Below, piece by piece: positions 1 to 8,746 of a stretch of 50,426 nt of DNA. The stretch is from an uncultured Clostridia bacterium (GTDB taxonomy: Bacteria > Bacillota > Clostridia > Oscillospirales > Oscillospiraceae). Both the position numbers and the translations under genes were made by a program. The stretch covers positions 1-50,426 of the forward strand of contig CAMKGX010000009.1 in NCBI GenBank assembly GCA_946412355.1, written 5' to 3'. The number at the start of each line of letters is the position of its first letter. Position 1 is the first letter of the stretch. Under the pieces are notes generated by a model. It saw only the letters and a list, made by a program, of their open reading frames with translations, searched no databases and was not told the origin of the DNA.

Positions 1-38
1 CGTCACGGCGGCCTCGAAAGTCCGTGCAACTGGCCTTT

Positions 39-839
39 TCAGCCCGGTATTTGTAGTAAATCTTTTCTTACAGAGCCGTGGTACTTCGATAGTTTTTCAA
101 GTCTGCCCTTTTTATCGGGATTGTGAATATCCCAGTCAAAGCGTTTCTTGCAACGCATTAAATATCGACCATCATTGTTAAACGCGACCTTTTCAAATCT
201 GCTCGGCGCATACCGTAAGGAATTACCATTTGCATATCTTCCATCAACTTGAAATTGTACCCAGCCCTTCTTTGCATCTGAGTCAATAATAAAGCCGATA
301 TCTCTTATTGGAATAAACAATTCCGCACAGCCAAATGTAATTGAAAAGGCTCGGTGAACGCAAGGAGTGTTGTAGAGCAGATCATAAATTGTGTATGTCT
401 TTTTTACTGCTTCTTCATTGAAATATTTCGACAGTTCAAATAATACACCGCTTCCGTTAAATACCACTTCTGCGTTGCTGATGTTATTGTTTGACCATTG
501 CCGTCTATCCGAAGAAATGCCATGAGCAATATTGTCAAAGTTTATCTCAGCTGGGCCATTGATTGCAAGCAGTGCCTTCGCGGCATTCAAGCAGCAGTAA
601 TACGAAGTCAGTGGTCTTGATTCTATAGGCAGGCATTCTGAAGCATCAAAGAAATTATGAGATTGTTGCCAAAAGAAAAGCGCATCTCTCGCACGTTCCC
701 CACTCTGTCGCCTTAGCCACAATTCTACATACTCCCATGCGGAATTTGTAAGAACTGTTTTTGCATTATAATCTGCACCCGTCACAGATTTCATAAGGTT
801 GAGGCGCTTTGAATTAATCTCTAATGGTTTTATCGCCAT
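39..839 (-). CDS. YaaC-like protein, possibly C-terminally truncated
   Basis: This 266-residue soluble protein resembles the YaaC-like family, whose function is not established. What I see is the Trp-rich helical N-terminus, the stretch SRPLTSYYCCLNAAKALLA near residue 80, and a C-terminal part ending in KYHGSVRKDLLQIPG. An AGGATGAGG ribosome binding site lies just upstream of the ATG. Family members I recall run to about 300 residues or more. After about position 48 another minus-strand frame stays open to the window edge (GLKRPVARTFEAAV), so a one-base frameshift may have shortened this gene. It is the most downstream gene in the visible minus-strand series and may not belong functionally to the polysaccharide locus. 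Confidence 0.6.
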   Translation of the reverse strand: MAIKPLEINSKRLNLMKSVTGADYNAKTVLTNSAWEYVELWLRRQSGERARDALFFWQQSHNFFDASECLPIESRPLTSYYCCLNAAKALLAINGPAEINFDNIAHGISSDRRQWSNNNISNAEVVFNGSGVLFELSKYFNEEAVKKTYTIYDLLYNTPCVHRAFSITFGCAELFIPIRDIGFIIDSDAKKGWVQFQVDGRYANGNSLRYAPSRFEKVAFNNDGRYLMRCKKRFDWDIHNPDKKGRLEKLSKYHGSVRKDLLQIPG

Positions 840-962
840 TTCCTCATCCTTTCAAGTTTGCTTCCGTGTAAGCCGAAAACTCACGCCGTTAAGTAGAACT
901 TTCCACTTCTGTTGCCCCGCGGCAAGTCATTGTGGTAATCTGCCGCATTCAAAGGTCAGTTC

Positions 963-1205
963 TCAGCTCTTATCATTTTTACCATAAAACTTTGTGTAGT
1001 CAACACGATTCTCATCGACGTTCTTTTCTACTTTTCTTTCCATCTTTGGCCATTCCGGCTGACGCTCCATTGGCTCTTTGCTGCGATCCCAAGCGGTCAG
1101 CTTTCTACCACAGGTAGGACATGTTCTGAGTGATTGCCTAGACGGATTCTTTTTGCAGAAGGTGCATGTCCAGATAATGTCAGGATTCATATCAGATGAT
1201 TCCAT
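963..1205 (-). CDS. small zinc-ribbon-like protein
   Basis: This hypothetical protein of about 80 residues has two CxxC knuckles (CTFCKK and CPTCGRK) about 14 residues apart. That is the signature of a small zinc ribbon, so zinc binding is the only supported inference. The tail is Lys/Glu rich and charged. I chose the ATG at 1205 because GAGGA sits six bases upstream. A longer in-frame start at 1256 has only a poor ribosome binding site. It follows the degraded gene at 1267-1877 by about 60 bases on the same strand. No function can be named. Confidence 0.5.
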   Translation of the reverse strand: MESSDMNPDIIWTCTFCKKNPSRQSLRTCPTCGRKLTAWDRSKEPMERQPEWPKMERKVEKNVDENRVDYTKFYGKNDKS

Positions 1206-1266
1206 AGCCATTCCTCTTTTCTTCAGTGCTATCAAACACATGTGGTGTGTCTTCATATTTAGCTCA

Positions 1267-1877
1267 TTAATTCATATCCCCATATCTTCCGTCAGGGATA
1301 TAAACACGCCCCGTCGCCTGAGCCTTTGGAATCTCTCCCATGGGATCATAAGCATTCTCTATCCACATCTTATCTCTATCGATCAGGACAAAGAACCCTA
1401 TGAAATACCCGTAAAGTGGTCTATCTCCCATGTGAGTATCCAGTTTCGTTAGCTCCTGTAACCTCCATCTATCATCGTCCCATCCCGTATTTGAAGTCTT
1501 TTTAAACTCCGCGCACAGCAGATTATGATAGCCAAGGTTCTCGTCATTCTCACGGCTCGTTACCACAAGATCTAAGCGAATATTATCATTTCTGCGTCCA
1601 TCAGCATTATAAAGATACTTGGCGGCATGAGTATTTCCTTCAGTGCCTTTGTTGTACTCGATATCCACATACATACTATGGAATCGATAATCGTTACGCA
1701 TCAAGTCCGTCATATGCTGTGCCAGACAATGGGCCATCGATACTTCGTAATACTCGTTCTCCAAAAGGAACTTATCATGAAGGTTGAATGCGTCGAAGCT
1801 CTTTCCATAAGGTCAAGAAGCTCTCCATTCTTTTGATAGAGTGGAATTATGCCATTTTGATAAAAGTATCTGTTCAT
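1267..1877 (-). pseudogene. frameshifted PD-(D/E)xK-like hypothetical protein
   Basis: The open part (1267-1764) has only a TTG start and no ribosome binding site. In the next frame an ATG at 1877 starts MNRYFYQNGIIPLYQ and runs to about 1795. Joining the frames at the GAAAG around 1797-1802, as if one A were missing, gives a smooth sequence: LDLMEKSFDAFNLHDKFLLE. The joined length of 203 codons is a whole number with a single base added, which supports one deletion. The C-terminal part contains RLDLVV followed by LLCAEFKKT, a D...ExK pattern like PD-(D/E)xK nuclease-fold proteins. Function is unknown. A sequencing error cannot be excluded from the sequence alone. Confidence 0.55.
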
Positions 1878-1941
1878 GGTGTATTACCAAAGAGTGTGGT
1901 TGGAGCGGGCAATGTGATCCCAAGAGCACCACCAGTATATT

Positions 1942-2979
1942 CTACACACCCAGCTTCTTCAGCAAATCAGCTCTTGCGGATCCACGACCGATATCGTCCT
2001 TCAGCTTGAAGCCTCTTCCTATTCCCTGCCGTATATATCGGAATATCTGGTAGAGACAGCAGAAAGGTTTTAGCATATGGTAGCGGTGATAGAGCGCCCA
2101 GTTGTGCTCGCCGGCAAGCTGAAGATAGTAAAACACACCATGACTCTTCATCGCAGCCGTGACCGTTTCCACGTTGTTCCCTGTTCCGGTTTTTATGCCG
2201 AAGTTGCCAGAGGTGAGAATTGTTTCCAGCAACTGGTTGACAAGTTCTTCATCCGCACCTTGACACCATGATCTTGCGGGTAGCCCGAGGTAATTTTGAC
2301 ACAATGCTGTGGCTGTGATTGCTAAAGTGGAAAAGCCGAGCTCATTAACTGCTGATTGAAAAGTAGAATACCAAAACTCATCATTAAGGACTCTATCAAC
2401 GTACATCATCCAATCGATGATCTGACGAAGGCCGAGGCCCAAATACAGGTGATGACTGATGTGAGTCAACAGAACCAACCCGTTAGCCAGCGGTGGCAGC
2501 ATTGGGAACTCATGGTCATTGATGCGAACTTGTACTCTGTTTTCGATGCCAGCCTGTATATATCGTTCTATATCAAGGTCAGTATAAGAGAACCTGTGAT
2601 GCAGTTCAAAATGGTATCCATCTTTGGAATAACCGATATGACGGTCTTCGTCCTCTGGTTTAGAGTTTTTAATGTACCCATTCGCTTCAAGTAGCGTTGT
2701 AGCAATTGAGAAGTATTGAAGAGGGACAATGAAGTCGATGTCCCCAAAGGTACGGGCTGAAGGTATCGGATAATAGATCGCTGCAGAAGTGCCTTTTACT
2801 ATCACCGTCGGGATATTATGGGAAGATAAGAGTTTAACCAGTTCATCCTCCACATAGCAATACTGTACAAACCTAGTCGCGGTATATAAGTCCTCACCAT
2901 TGAGAAGTCCTGCAACAGCTTGCAGTTGAGCCTCTTCAAGGACAAGAGATGGTTGTATAGGTGTCATGCCAGAGGGCAT
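1942..2979 (-). CDS. nucleotidyltransferase family protein (PF14907-like), 5' end disturbed
   Basis: This 345-residue ORF resembles the uncharacterised nucleotidyltransferase family common in capsule and EPS loci. The core is VIVKGTSAAIYYPIP followed by ARTFGDIDFIV, where the G-D-x-D pair is the expected metal/nucleotide site. Helical regions rich in His and Leu follow. The ATG at 2979 lacks a ribosome binding site. Just upstream, in another frame, an ATG at 3010 starts MQINLLKALSDALWHD, which looks like the normal N-terminus of this family, and a GAGGAG site lies at 3033-3038. Removing one base near 2978 would join them into a 355-residue protein, so the gene is probably frameshifted. It is paralogous to the gene at 3067. 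Confidence 0.65.
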   Translation of the reverse strand: MPSGMTPIQPSLVLEEAQLQAVAGLLNGEDLYTATRFVQYCYVEDELVKLLSSHNIPTVIVKGTSAAIYYPIPSARTFGDIDFIVPLQYFSIATTLLEANGYIKNSKPEDEDRHIGYSKDGYHFELHHRFSYTDLDIERYIQAGIENRVQVRINDHEFPMLPPLANGLVLLTHISHHLYLGLGLRQIIDWMMYVDRVLNDEFWYSTFQSAVNELGFSTLAITATALCQNYLGLPARSWCQGADEELVNQLLETILTSGNFGIKTGTGNNVETVTAAMKSHGVFYYLQLAGEHNWALYHRYHMLKPFCCLYQIFRYIRQGIGRGFKLKDDIGRGSARADLLKKLGV

Positions 2980-3066
2980 CGGATAGAGCTTTCAGTAGGT
3001 TGATTTGCATATGTGTCATAAATCATATAAATCTCCTCTGTACAATATCATCTATTACCCTTGAAG

Positions 3067-4227
3067 CTACAATCCCCAGTCCGAATATATCTCTTCTCTT
3101 AGGTTTATCGTTTTAGCATCTGCAAATGATGTTTTATTCAATATTTTTATATTCTGCTTTATTCTCCTATTAAATATTGTCCTTCCAAATCTGTGTATCC
3201 AAGCAAATGGTAACAAGCACGGTAACTTAGCCAGATAAAAATAGTATGGTTCTTTTACCATAGAATGATAACCAGGAAAAAGCTTGCAGATTGCTAGGCT
3301 TAACATCGCAATCCTATTGTTCTTCTTTTCTCTGATTGCATTTATCACAACATTCTTCTTATTGTCTTCATTGTCAAATCCGAAAACGCCATTTTTTAAA
3401 ATCAGATCCGTTGCTGAAGTTAAAAATTCTAAAGATGCCTTTTTAATGTAGAATGGCGGCTCTACGCCGAACCAGTATTCATTCACAGCGAAGACATGTT
3501 CTGCAAACTGCAACAGGCCAAGTTTTTTAAGTTCTGTCTCAATCCATTGCCAATCAAACTGGGGTCCATAAACAGTAAGAACAGCAATATCCATGAACTG
3601 ACGAATGCCAACGCCTGCATTCATAAAATGCTTGCGGAGATGAAGTATTAGAAACAAAACATGATAATTCCAGTCCAACTCGTTCTTTATCACGTACTTC
3701 CAAAAATCGCAAAAATATACTTTAAAATCACGCTTGCTAATAGTTTCTTCATAGATGAGGTGATCATGCACTTCGATATCCATATCGCCGAAAGAATAAT
3801 GCCATTCATACCCATTATTACGTTGCACATGTTTTGGAGTAAGCGACATTAATCTTTTGTCGGTTTCTTCCCTATCTTCTTCATGAATTACAATATCCGT
3901 GTCACCCATTGTTCTGAGTGCTGGCGATGGATAAAACTGTGCTATTGAAGTTCCTTTGACTACGAAATGCTCAATATCATCTAAGACGATTTCAATCCTA
4001 TCGAGCAATCTCTTCCTATTGGCATAATAAAAAAGAGCTGCACTATATTCTTGTTCGTATTCTGCCTTAAACCTTTGGGGAATAAAGTTTTTGCACTGAC
4101 TATAAACGATTGCTGCAACTTGATGCTGTTTGGCCAACTTTAACAACGCGGCCCAATCTGTATCAAATGGTGCTGTTATTTCTTTATTCAAATGATTAGA
4201 TAGAATTCTAATTAGATGGTTATTCAT
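3067..4227 (-). CDS. nucleotidyltransferase family protein (PF14907-like)
   Basis: This intact 386-residue paralogue of the neighbouring gene belongs to the same uncharacterised nucleotidyltransferase family. The diagnostic block is FVVKGTSIAQFYPSPALRT followed by MGDTDIVI, with the G-D-x-D catalytic pair near residue 113. His-rich helices (LHLRKHFMNAGVGIRQF) follow. The start ATG overlaps the TGA that would end the upstream acyltransferase reading frame, so the two were translationally coupled before the nonsense mutation upstream. The substrate is unknown. By analogy with other EPS loci it may transfer a nucleotide or phospho group during sugar-precursor or polymer modification, but that is inference. 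Confidence 0.75.
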   Translation of the reverse strand: MNNHLIRILSNHLNKEITAPFDTDWAALLKLAKQHQVAAIVYSQCKNFIPQRFKAEYEQEYSAALFYYANRKRLLDRIEIVLDDIEHFVVKGTSIAQFYPSPALRTMGDTDIVIHEEDREETDKRLMSLTPKHVQRNNGYEWHYSFGDMDIEVHDHLIYEETISKRDFKVYFCDFWKYVIKNELDWNYHVLFLILHLRKHFMNAGVGIRQFMDIAVLTVYGPQFDWQWIETELKKLGLLQFAEHVFAVNEYWFGVEPPFYIKKASLEFLTSATDLILKNGVFGFDNEDNKKNVVINAIREKKNNRIAMLSLAICKLFPGYHSMVKEPYYFYLAKLPCLLPFAWIHRFGRTIFNRRIKQNIKILNKTSFADAKTINLREEIYSDWGL

Positions 4228-5222
4228 GGTTTACGAACCCTTCTGTTTATTCTTGTGATAAGAACGTGAATCGCAGATGCGGCAATCATTGTTAGTATTA
4301 TAACAACTGTACTATATAAAAACAAATTGTTATAAACCACGTCAACATTTTTAAAAATATTCAAGAACAATCCTTATACACCATATATCTCTAATGATCT
4401 ACATCCCAGCCATTTAAGAATAGGATTGAAAAACAGCACAATTCCATTTGTTCTACTTATCGTGTGAAAAAAACACAATATGCAGACTACAAAAGCCAGG
4501 GCAGATAGCATCTTAGATAAAACGCCAGCCAAACTTCCTCGTAACAAATACTCTCCATCAACCGTAAAAGCAAAGACAAATGATGCAATTACGGCACTAC
4601 TAAATTGAGTTATCTTGGCAAGCAGTTTCCCGTTCGATGCTAAAAGCATTCCTAATGGAAACGTCAAAACGCTCTTATATAATGTCTGCGATTGTTTGAA
4701 TATTATGTTTAATGCATAAAAGCCAATTGCAGATACTGAACATAGTCTCAAAGCTGCCTGGGGTTGTTCTGAAGCCACAAATGACACATAAAACAAAATA
4801 TACAGAATTAATGCTACCTGAAAATACCAACCATTAGAGATAATTGTCCCGCCATATGTCAGTGTCTTTACAACCAGCAGCCAGTCTGTCGGCCCGTACA
4901 TTATAACGTTTGATACGCAATACAAAGCCGTGAAGATAGCAACATCAAAATAGAATGTCAAAATCCTATTTCTAGGGAATTTATGTATGTAACGAGTACC
5001 CCCCCCCATGACCGATTTCATCAATCCATATCCGGAGATAAAGAAAAACATCGCTACAGAAAGATATCCCATCATTTGAAATATTGTACCAAGATTTGTA
5101 GCGTAGAAGCGCATACTCTTCTGAGATATATGATGCCACAGAACGCAGAGCGTAAAGACCCCCTTTAGGCAGGTTGTTGATTCTTTAGAGAGTATATTTG
5201 TTTCCTTAACTAGTAATTTCAT
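4224..5222 (-). pseudogene. acyltransferase-3 family O-acyltransferase, poly-G in frame but nonsense-truncated
   Basis: This is a multi-pass membrane acyltransferase of the acyltransferase-3 (OafA/WecH-like) type, expected to acylate sugar hydroxyls of the polymer. N-terminal landmarks are KGVFTLCVLWHH, with the family's conserved His, and FFFISGYGL. A run of nine G (coding strand) encodes Gly-Gly-Gly near residues 73-75 and keeps the frame open. The ORF stops at TAA (4376-4374) after SLEIYGV. The same frame continues after that stop with GLFLNIFKNVDVVYNNLFLY and ends at a TGA overlapping the next gene's ATG. Homologues usually read through here (LEIYxxHG/QG), so a CAA or CAG codon probably became TAA. 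Full length would be 332 residues. The visible product has 282 and lacks the last membrane segment. Confidence 0.8.
4999..5007 (-). repeat. poly-G tract (9 G on coding strand), acyltransferase 1
   Basis: Nine uninterrupted C on the plus strand (G on the coding strand) lie inside the acyltransferase gene at codons about 72-75, between SVM and TRYIHK. With nine G the upstream and downstream frames agree. Eight or ten would truncate the protein after about 75-100 residues. The tract's length and position match slipped-strand mispairing sites. Confidence 0.85.
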
Positions 5223-5608
5223 TTGCGTTGCCTCTGCTGCTTAAAACTTCGATAACTGGCTTAGTCATTAATTTGAATGCAAACGACATTAAAATAGTTG
5301 AAGCATATACAATCACAACATATATAATTTGATTGTCGATGCAGATAACATCATGCCAAAATGAAATTGCAATGCCGTGTGTCAGGTAAATAAATAAGGA
5401 AATGTTCGCCAAAACGCCACTGCTTACTGTCTTTTGTTTGATGTATGACAGAATGATAAAAACAGTAGGAAGCATAAAAAACGGTGCGAGCAACTTAAAA
5501 AAGATTCGAAACAGTGGCTGAGTTCCTATTCTTACCAAAATTGAGCTATTACCAAGTACAATGAAAACAGAACCTAAAAGAAAGCATACAATAAATCGTA
5601 TCGATGTA

Positions 5609-5618
5609 CCCCCCCCCC
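5609..5618 (-). repeat. poly-G tract (10 G on coding strand), acyltransferase 2
   Basis: Ten uninterrupted C on the plus strand lie at codons about 214-217 of the acyltransferase at 5206-6259. The reading frame changes exactly here. Nine or twelve G restore the full-length protein. Confidence 0.9.
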
Positions 5619-5631
5619 GTACAAATTTCAG

Positions 5632-5655
5632 GCTCACACGTATGCTCACACGTAT
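5632..5655. repeat. 12-bp tandem duplication next to the poly-G tract
   Basis: Two exact copies of GCTCACACGTAT stand head to tail, 13 bp to the right of the ten-C run (just upstream of the G run on the coding strand). At 12 bp the duplication is in frame (encoding TCEHTCE on the coding strand), so it does not cause the frameshift. It could be a second slippage or duplication site. Confidence 0.8.
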
Positions 5656-6291
5656 ATTGATCTTCTGCGACGAATAAACCCAATGCAACAGCAAGTATGG
5701 AATCGTACCACATTGGTTTTGCATCGATCATCACAGCTACAATTACATATACGACAAGAAAAAGTATAATAAGTATCTTCTTTAGGGCATTATTAATATG
5801 CAAAGAATATACCGCAAAGAACATCAGATAAACCAAAAGTGTGGCCTGTATATACCACCCATAGAATACATATGTTCCACCAAACACTATTGAGCGTAGC
5901 AAGTACCAGATATCTATTAATTCATGTAACAGCGTTTTCCTATATATAGCTGATATAATCAAGACAATACAGTATTGAAAATACAACAAGAACACACGAC
6001 GCGCAAGAAAGTTTTTTAAATAGTCGGGTTTTTTCAAGTATGCGGTCATCATCCCATACCCGGACATAAAGAAAAAGAAACAACAAATCAGTTGGCCTGA
6101 GACCATAAGAACAAAATTAATTCCGGGAATATCGGAAAGAATCGTATTTCCTCTGGCATGGATAATGACCAAATACAGTGCGAGAACGCCTCGCATGAGA
6201 TCGGTTTTGGTCTTTTTCAGACCACTTTCGGGGTAGTATTTTCTTAATAATTTTATCATCTTTCGTCCATTCTTGAGCAATAGAACAGTGA

Positions 6292-7206
6292 CTAATTATT
6301 TATGCTTTTCAATTTATGATTTATAAAATCTTTGACTAAGTATTTCTTCGATTTATGGAAATACTCAGATAAAACATATAATATGTATTCAAAAATATAT
6401 GAAGGAATACAACGATATATAATGTCGAACTGCGAGAAAAAATAATTTACTACTCCGTTTTTACTATTTGAATGTTTACTTCCATTTTCATCAGCTTCAA
6501 AAAAACCTCGTTTTGAGAAATCTACAATTAAATCCTCGCTTTCAAACAAACCAACCACATCGTCCTTAACCCACTTTCCACGAAAAACACCCATCCCTTG
6601 TTGATTATACCCATAATCAATAAACATGTCCTTCGATGTGCTTGCACAAAAAAACCTGTATTTACTTGAAAGCGCACCATAAATATTTGTATATAGTTCC
6701 CACTCCCATGGAGTGACTTTTGGCTTCCAGAAAGCCAAAAGAATATCAGTACGCCAAATTGCCGCTTGCATGTTGAGAGTATATTCACGTCCAGGTTGTA
6801 AACGACTATAGCCTTGATATCGTTCATCTGTTATTCCCGTTTTACCAAGTTCATAGTCACAGTTAAAATATGCAATATCAGGCTCTTTATCCATTATTTT
6901 CAAGATTCTGTCAATTTCATCATATTCCACCTTTTGTCGAATAAAGAAATCATCAAGCATCAATACGACAAATGGTGTTGACACTTGTCTAAGTACATTC
7001 ATAATACGAGCGCCATAATGGCATTTTTCTTGTGGTGGATGAACGCACTCAATATTTAGTCCTGGGAACGTGTAGTTTAGCGATTCGGTGTTTAATATTA
7101 GTCTAGCTTCTGGATTCCAATACTTCTTATAAAGTGTGAAAAAAGGTTCCCATAAATCTGCATAGGAATCACAGGAGTTTACTATAACAGTATATCTTTT
7201 ATCCAT
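6292..7206 (-). CDS. putative glycosyltransferase
   Basis: This is a 304-residue cytosolic protein with a glycosyltransferase-like plan. The N-terminus (KRYTVIVNSCDSYADLWEPF) resembles a nucleotide-sugar-binding strand-helix, and VVLMLDDFFI near residue 101 supplies an acidic D-D motif that could bind the metal and UDP-sugar. It ends in a basic, aromatic region that may touch the membrane. The start overlaps the flippase stop by 8 bases, so the two are coupled. I do not recognise a named family member. The sugar donor and linkage are unknown. Confidence 0.65.
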   Translation of the reverse strand: MDKRYTVIVNSCDSYADLWEPFFTLYKKYWNPEARLILNTESLNYTFPGLNIECVHPPQEKCHYGARIMNVLRQVSTPFVVLMLDDFFIRQKVEYDEIDRILKIMDKEPDIAYFNCDYELGKTGITDERYQGYSRLQPGREYTLNMQAAIWRTDILLAFWKPKVTPWEWELYTNIYGALSSKYRFFCASTSKDMFIDYGYNQQGMGVFRGKWVKDDVVGLFESEDLIVDFSKRGFFEADENGSKHSNSKNGVVNYFFSQFDIIYRCIPSYIFEYILYVLSEYFHKSKKYLVKDFINHKLKSINN

Positions 7207-8746
7207 GAATGCGCCTTCCCTTCTTTGTAATCCTACAAACGATGCTCACCACAATATTCTTCAGAAACGAAAATTCATCTTCATTTCGGTACAGAGCATA
7301 AAAGAATAGATTCGGTATTACTGCAACCAACAAACATAATACGACAAAACGTATTATCGTAATATCTTTCAAAACAACAACTGACAAAAGTTTAAGAATA
7401 ATTCCCGGAATAATTACTGAAATCAAATATTTCATTAAATACTTGAAATAAACAATTGTCTTTTCTCCGGTTATTCGTGTAAACGCAATCATCGGACGAC
7501 GTATAGACTGATATAGGCCCGAAATAATTGTTCCTAAGAAAACGCCTGTAATCCCAAGATATATAGCACCGACGATTGAAATCACAAGGTTGATTACAAA
7601 AGACGCAATGACGACGTACTGGTCATCATAAAAAATACCAAATCCAGTTTTATAGTTTTGGAAGGCAATTCTCTGTCCAAGCAGATAATAATCTATGCAG
7701 ATAAGTAACCATGCTATATCGCTGATCAGCATCGACTCGCCAAGCCAAAGTGTTATGAATGGCCCGCTAAGAGTATAAAATGCAATCGAGCAAAAGCCGT
7801 AGATCCAAAAAGACAAAAAGTTATAGGTTTTAAATACTGAATACTGCTTTTTTAAATCAGTAGTAGCAACCAAATTCCCAATACTTGGGATTGCTCCAAA
7901 AAAAATCATCTTCACGAACCCGTTAACGGCGTTCTTTATCAAGGTATAGTTTAAAAGCAGCCCAACCGTTCTAATACTAATAAAAGCAGAAATAATGATA
8001 TTGTCTGTTGAGTTAATTAGTACATCGCCCATCTTATGCCATACTAAAGCAATAACATTCTTCCTAATTTCCTGTTTTTTTTCTTGAGGCATTGGTTCGA
8101 TATTTTTGTCTTTAAGGAATCGGTACTTTTCCCCAAGATAAATGTGAAGAACAACCATTCTCACAAACTCAATTATTGTCCCCGCTATCAAGCACAACAG
8201 ATAATTGTGTGTTATTATGACTATGGCGATTCTACTCATTATTGATACAATATTAGTAATTGTATCAATATTTGTTAATATATATTTTTTCTGCTCGGCA
8301 TTAACTAGACTACACCTGTATGTTAAGAGATAAGAAACCGAGGTGCTAAAAAGCGAGATTAAATAGTATAGCCCAATATTGCCAACATCCCCGGGATCCT
8401 TTACAAGAACATCTAAAAACGGATAAACAAATAATCCCGCACCAAATACTACAAGGCCAATGTAGGTATAAAACTTTTTATACATAGCCATAACCGTTTT
8501 GATCGCTTCAATATCACCATTTGCGACCGGCTTGTATAAATTATAGTTCAATACAGTGCCTATTCCTAACTCTGCAAAGGAGAGTACACCCAGTATGTTG
8601 AAAAAAAGGCCATTTACGCCAAGATAATTCGCTCCTAAATACTTTATAAATACCGTCCGATAAATAAAATTAAGTATCATCGAAACAACGCTTGAGATAG
8701 CACCCCAACTAATATTTTTTAAGGTATTCTCCACTCTGCTGTTCAT
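7199..8746 (-). CDS. wzx: Wzx-type oligosaccharide flippase
   Basis: This 515-residue polytopic membrane protein belongs to the polysaccharide transporter (MOP/MviN-like) superfamily. It should flip the undecaprenyl-linked repeat unit across the membrane. Evidence is the N-terminal TLKNISWGAISSVVSMILNF, the FGAIPSIGNLVATTD segment, about 12-14 hydrophobic helices and a length near the family's usual 480-520. The ATG at 8746 lies within the 3' end of the upstream GT2 gene (38-bp overlap), and its stop overlaps the next gene. It is intact. Together with the polymerase at 17308 it defines a Wzx/Wzy pathway. Confidence 0.88.
   Translation of the reverse strand: MNSRVENTLKNISWGAISSVVSMILNFIYRTVFIKYLGANYLGVNGLFFNILGVLSFAELGIGTVLNYNLYKPVANGDIEAIKTVMAMYKKFYTYIGLVVFGAGLFVYPFLDVLVKDPGDVGNIGLYYLISLFSTSVSYLLTYRCSLVNAEQKKYILTNIDTITNIVSIMSRIAIVIITHNYLLCLIAGTIIEFVRMVVLHIYLGEKYRFLKDKNIEPMPQEKKQEIRKNVIALVWHKMGDVLINSTDNIIISAFISIRTVGLLLNYTLIKNAVNGFVKMIFFGAIPSIGNLVATTDLKKQYSVFKTYNFLSFWIYGFCSIAFYTLSGPFITLWLGESMLISDIAWLLICIDYYLLGQRIAFQNYKTGFGIFYDDQYVVIASFVINLVISIVGAIYLGITGVFLGTIISGLYQSIRRPMIAFTRITGEKTIVYFKYLMKYLISVIIPGIILKLLSVVVLKDITIIRFVVLCLLVAVIPNLFFYALYRNEDEFSFLKNIVVSIVCRITKKGRRIHG

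Larger units (their letters stand above)
5206..6259 (-). pseudogene. acyltransferase-3 family protein, poly-G phase-OFF
   Basis: One acyltransferase-3 gene is split over two frames. The 5' part (start ATG 6259) encodes LMRGVLALYLVIIHARGN, FFFFMSGYGM and several membrane segments, then runs out of frame after a ten-G tract to a stop at 5549. The 3' part, in the next frame to 5206, encodes the remaining membrane helices including ISLFIYLTHGIAISF, the usual C-terminal motif. Nine G instead of ten would give one 350-residue protein, a normal family length. The intact coding potential on both sides and the lesion exactly at the homopolymer argue for a reversible OFF state rather than decay. The 3' end overlaps the start of the next acyltransferase by 17 bases. 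Confidence 0.85.
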
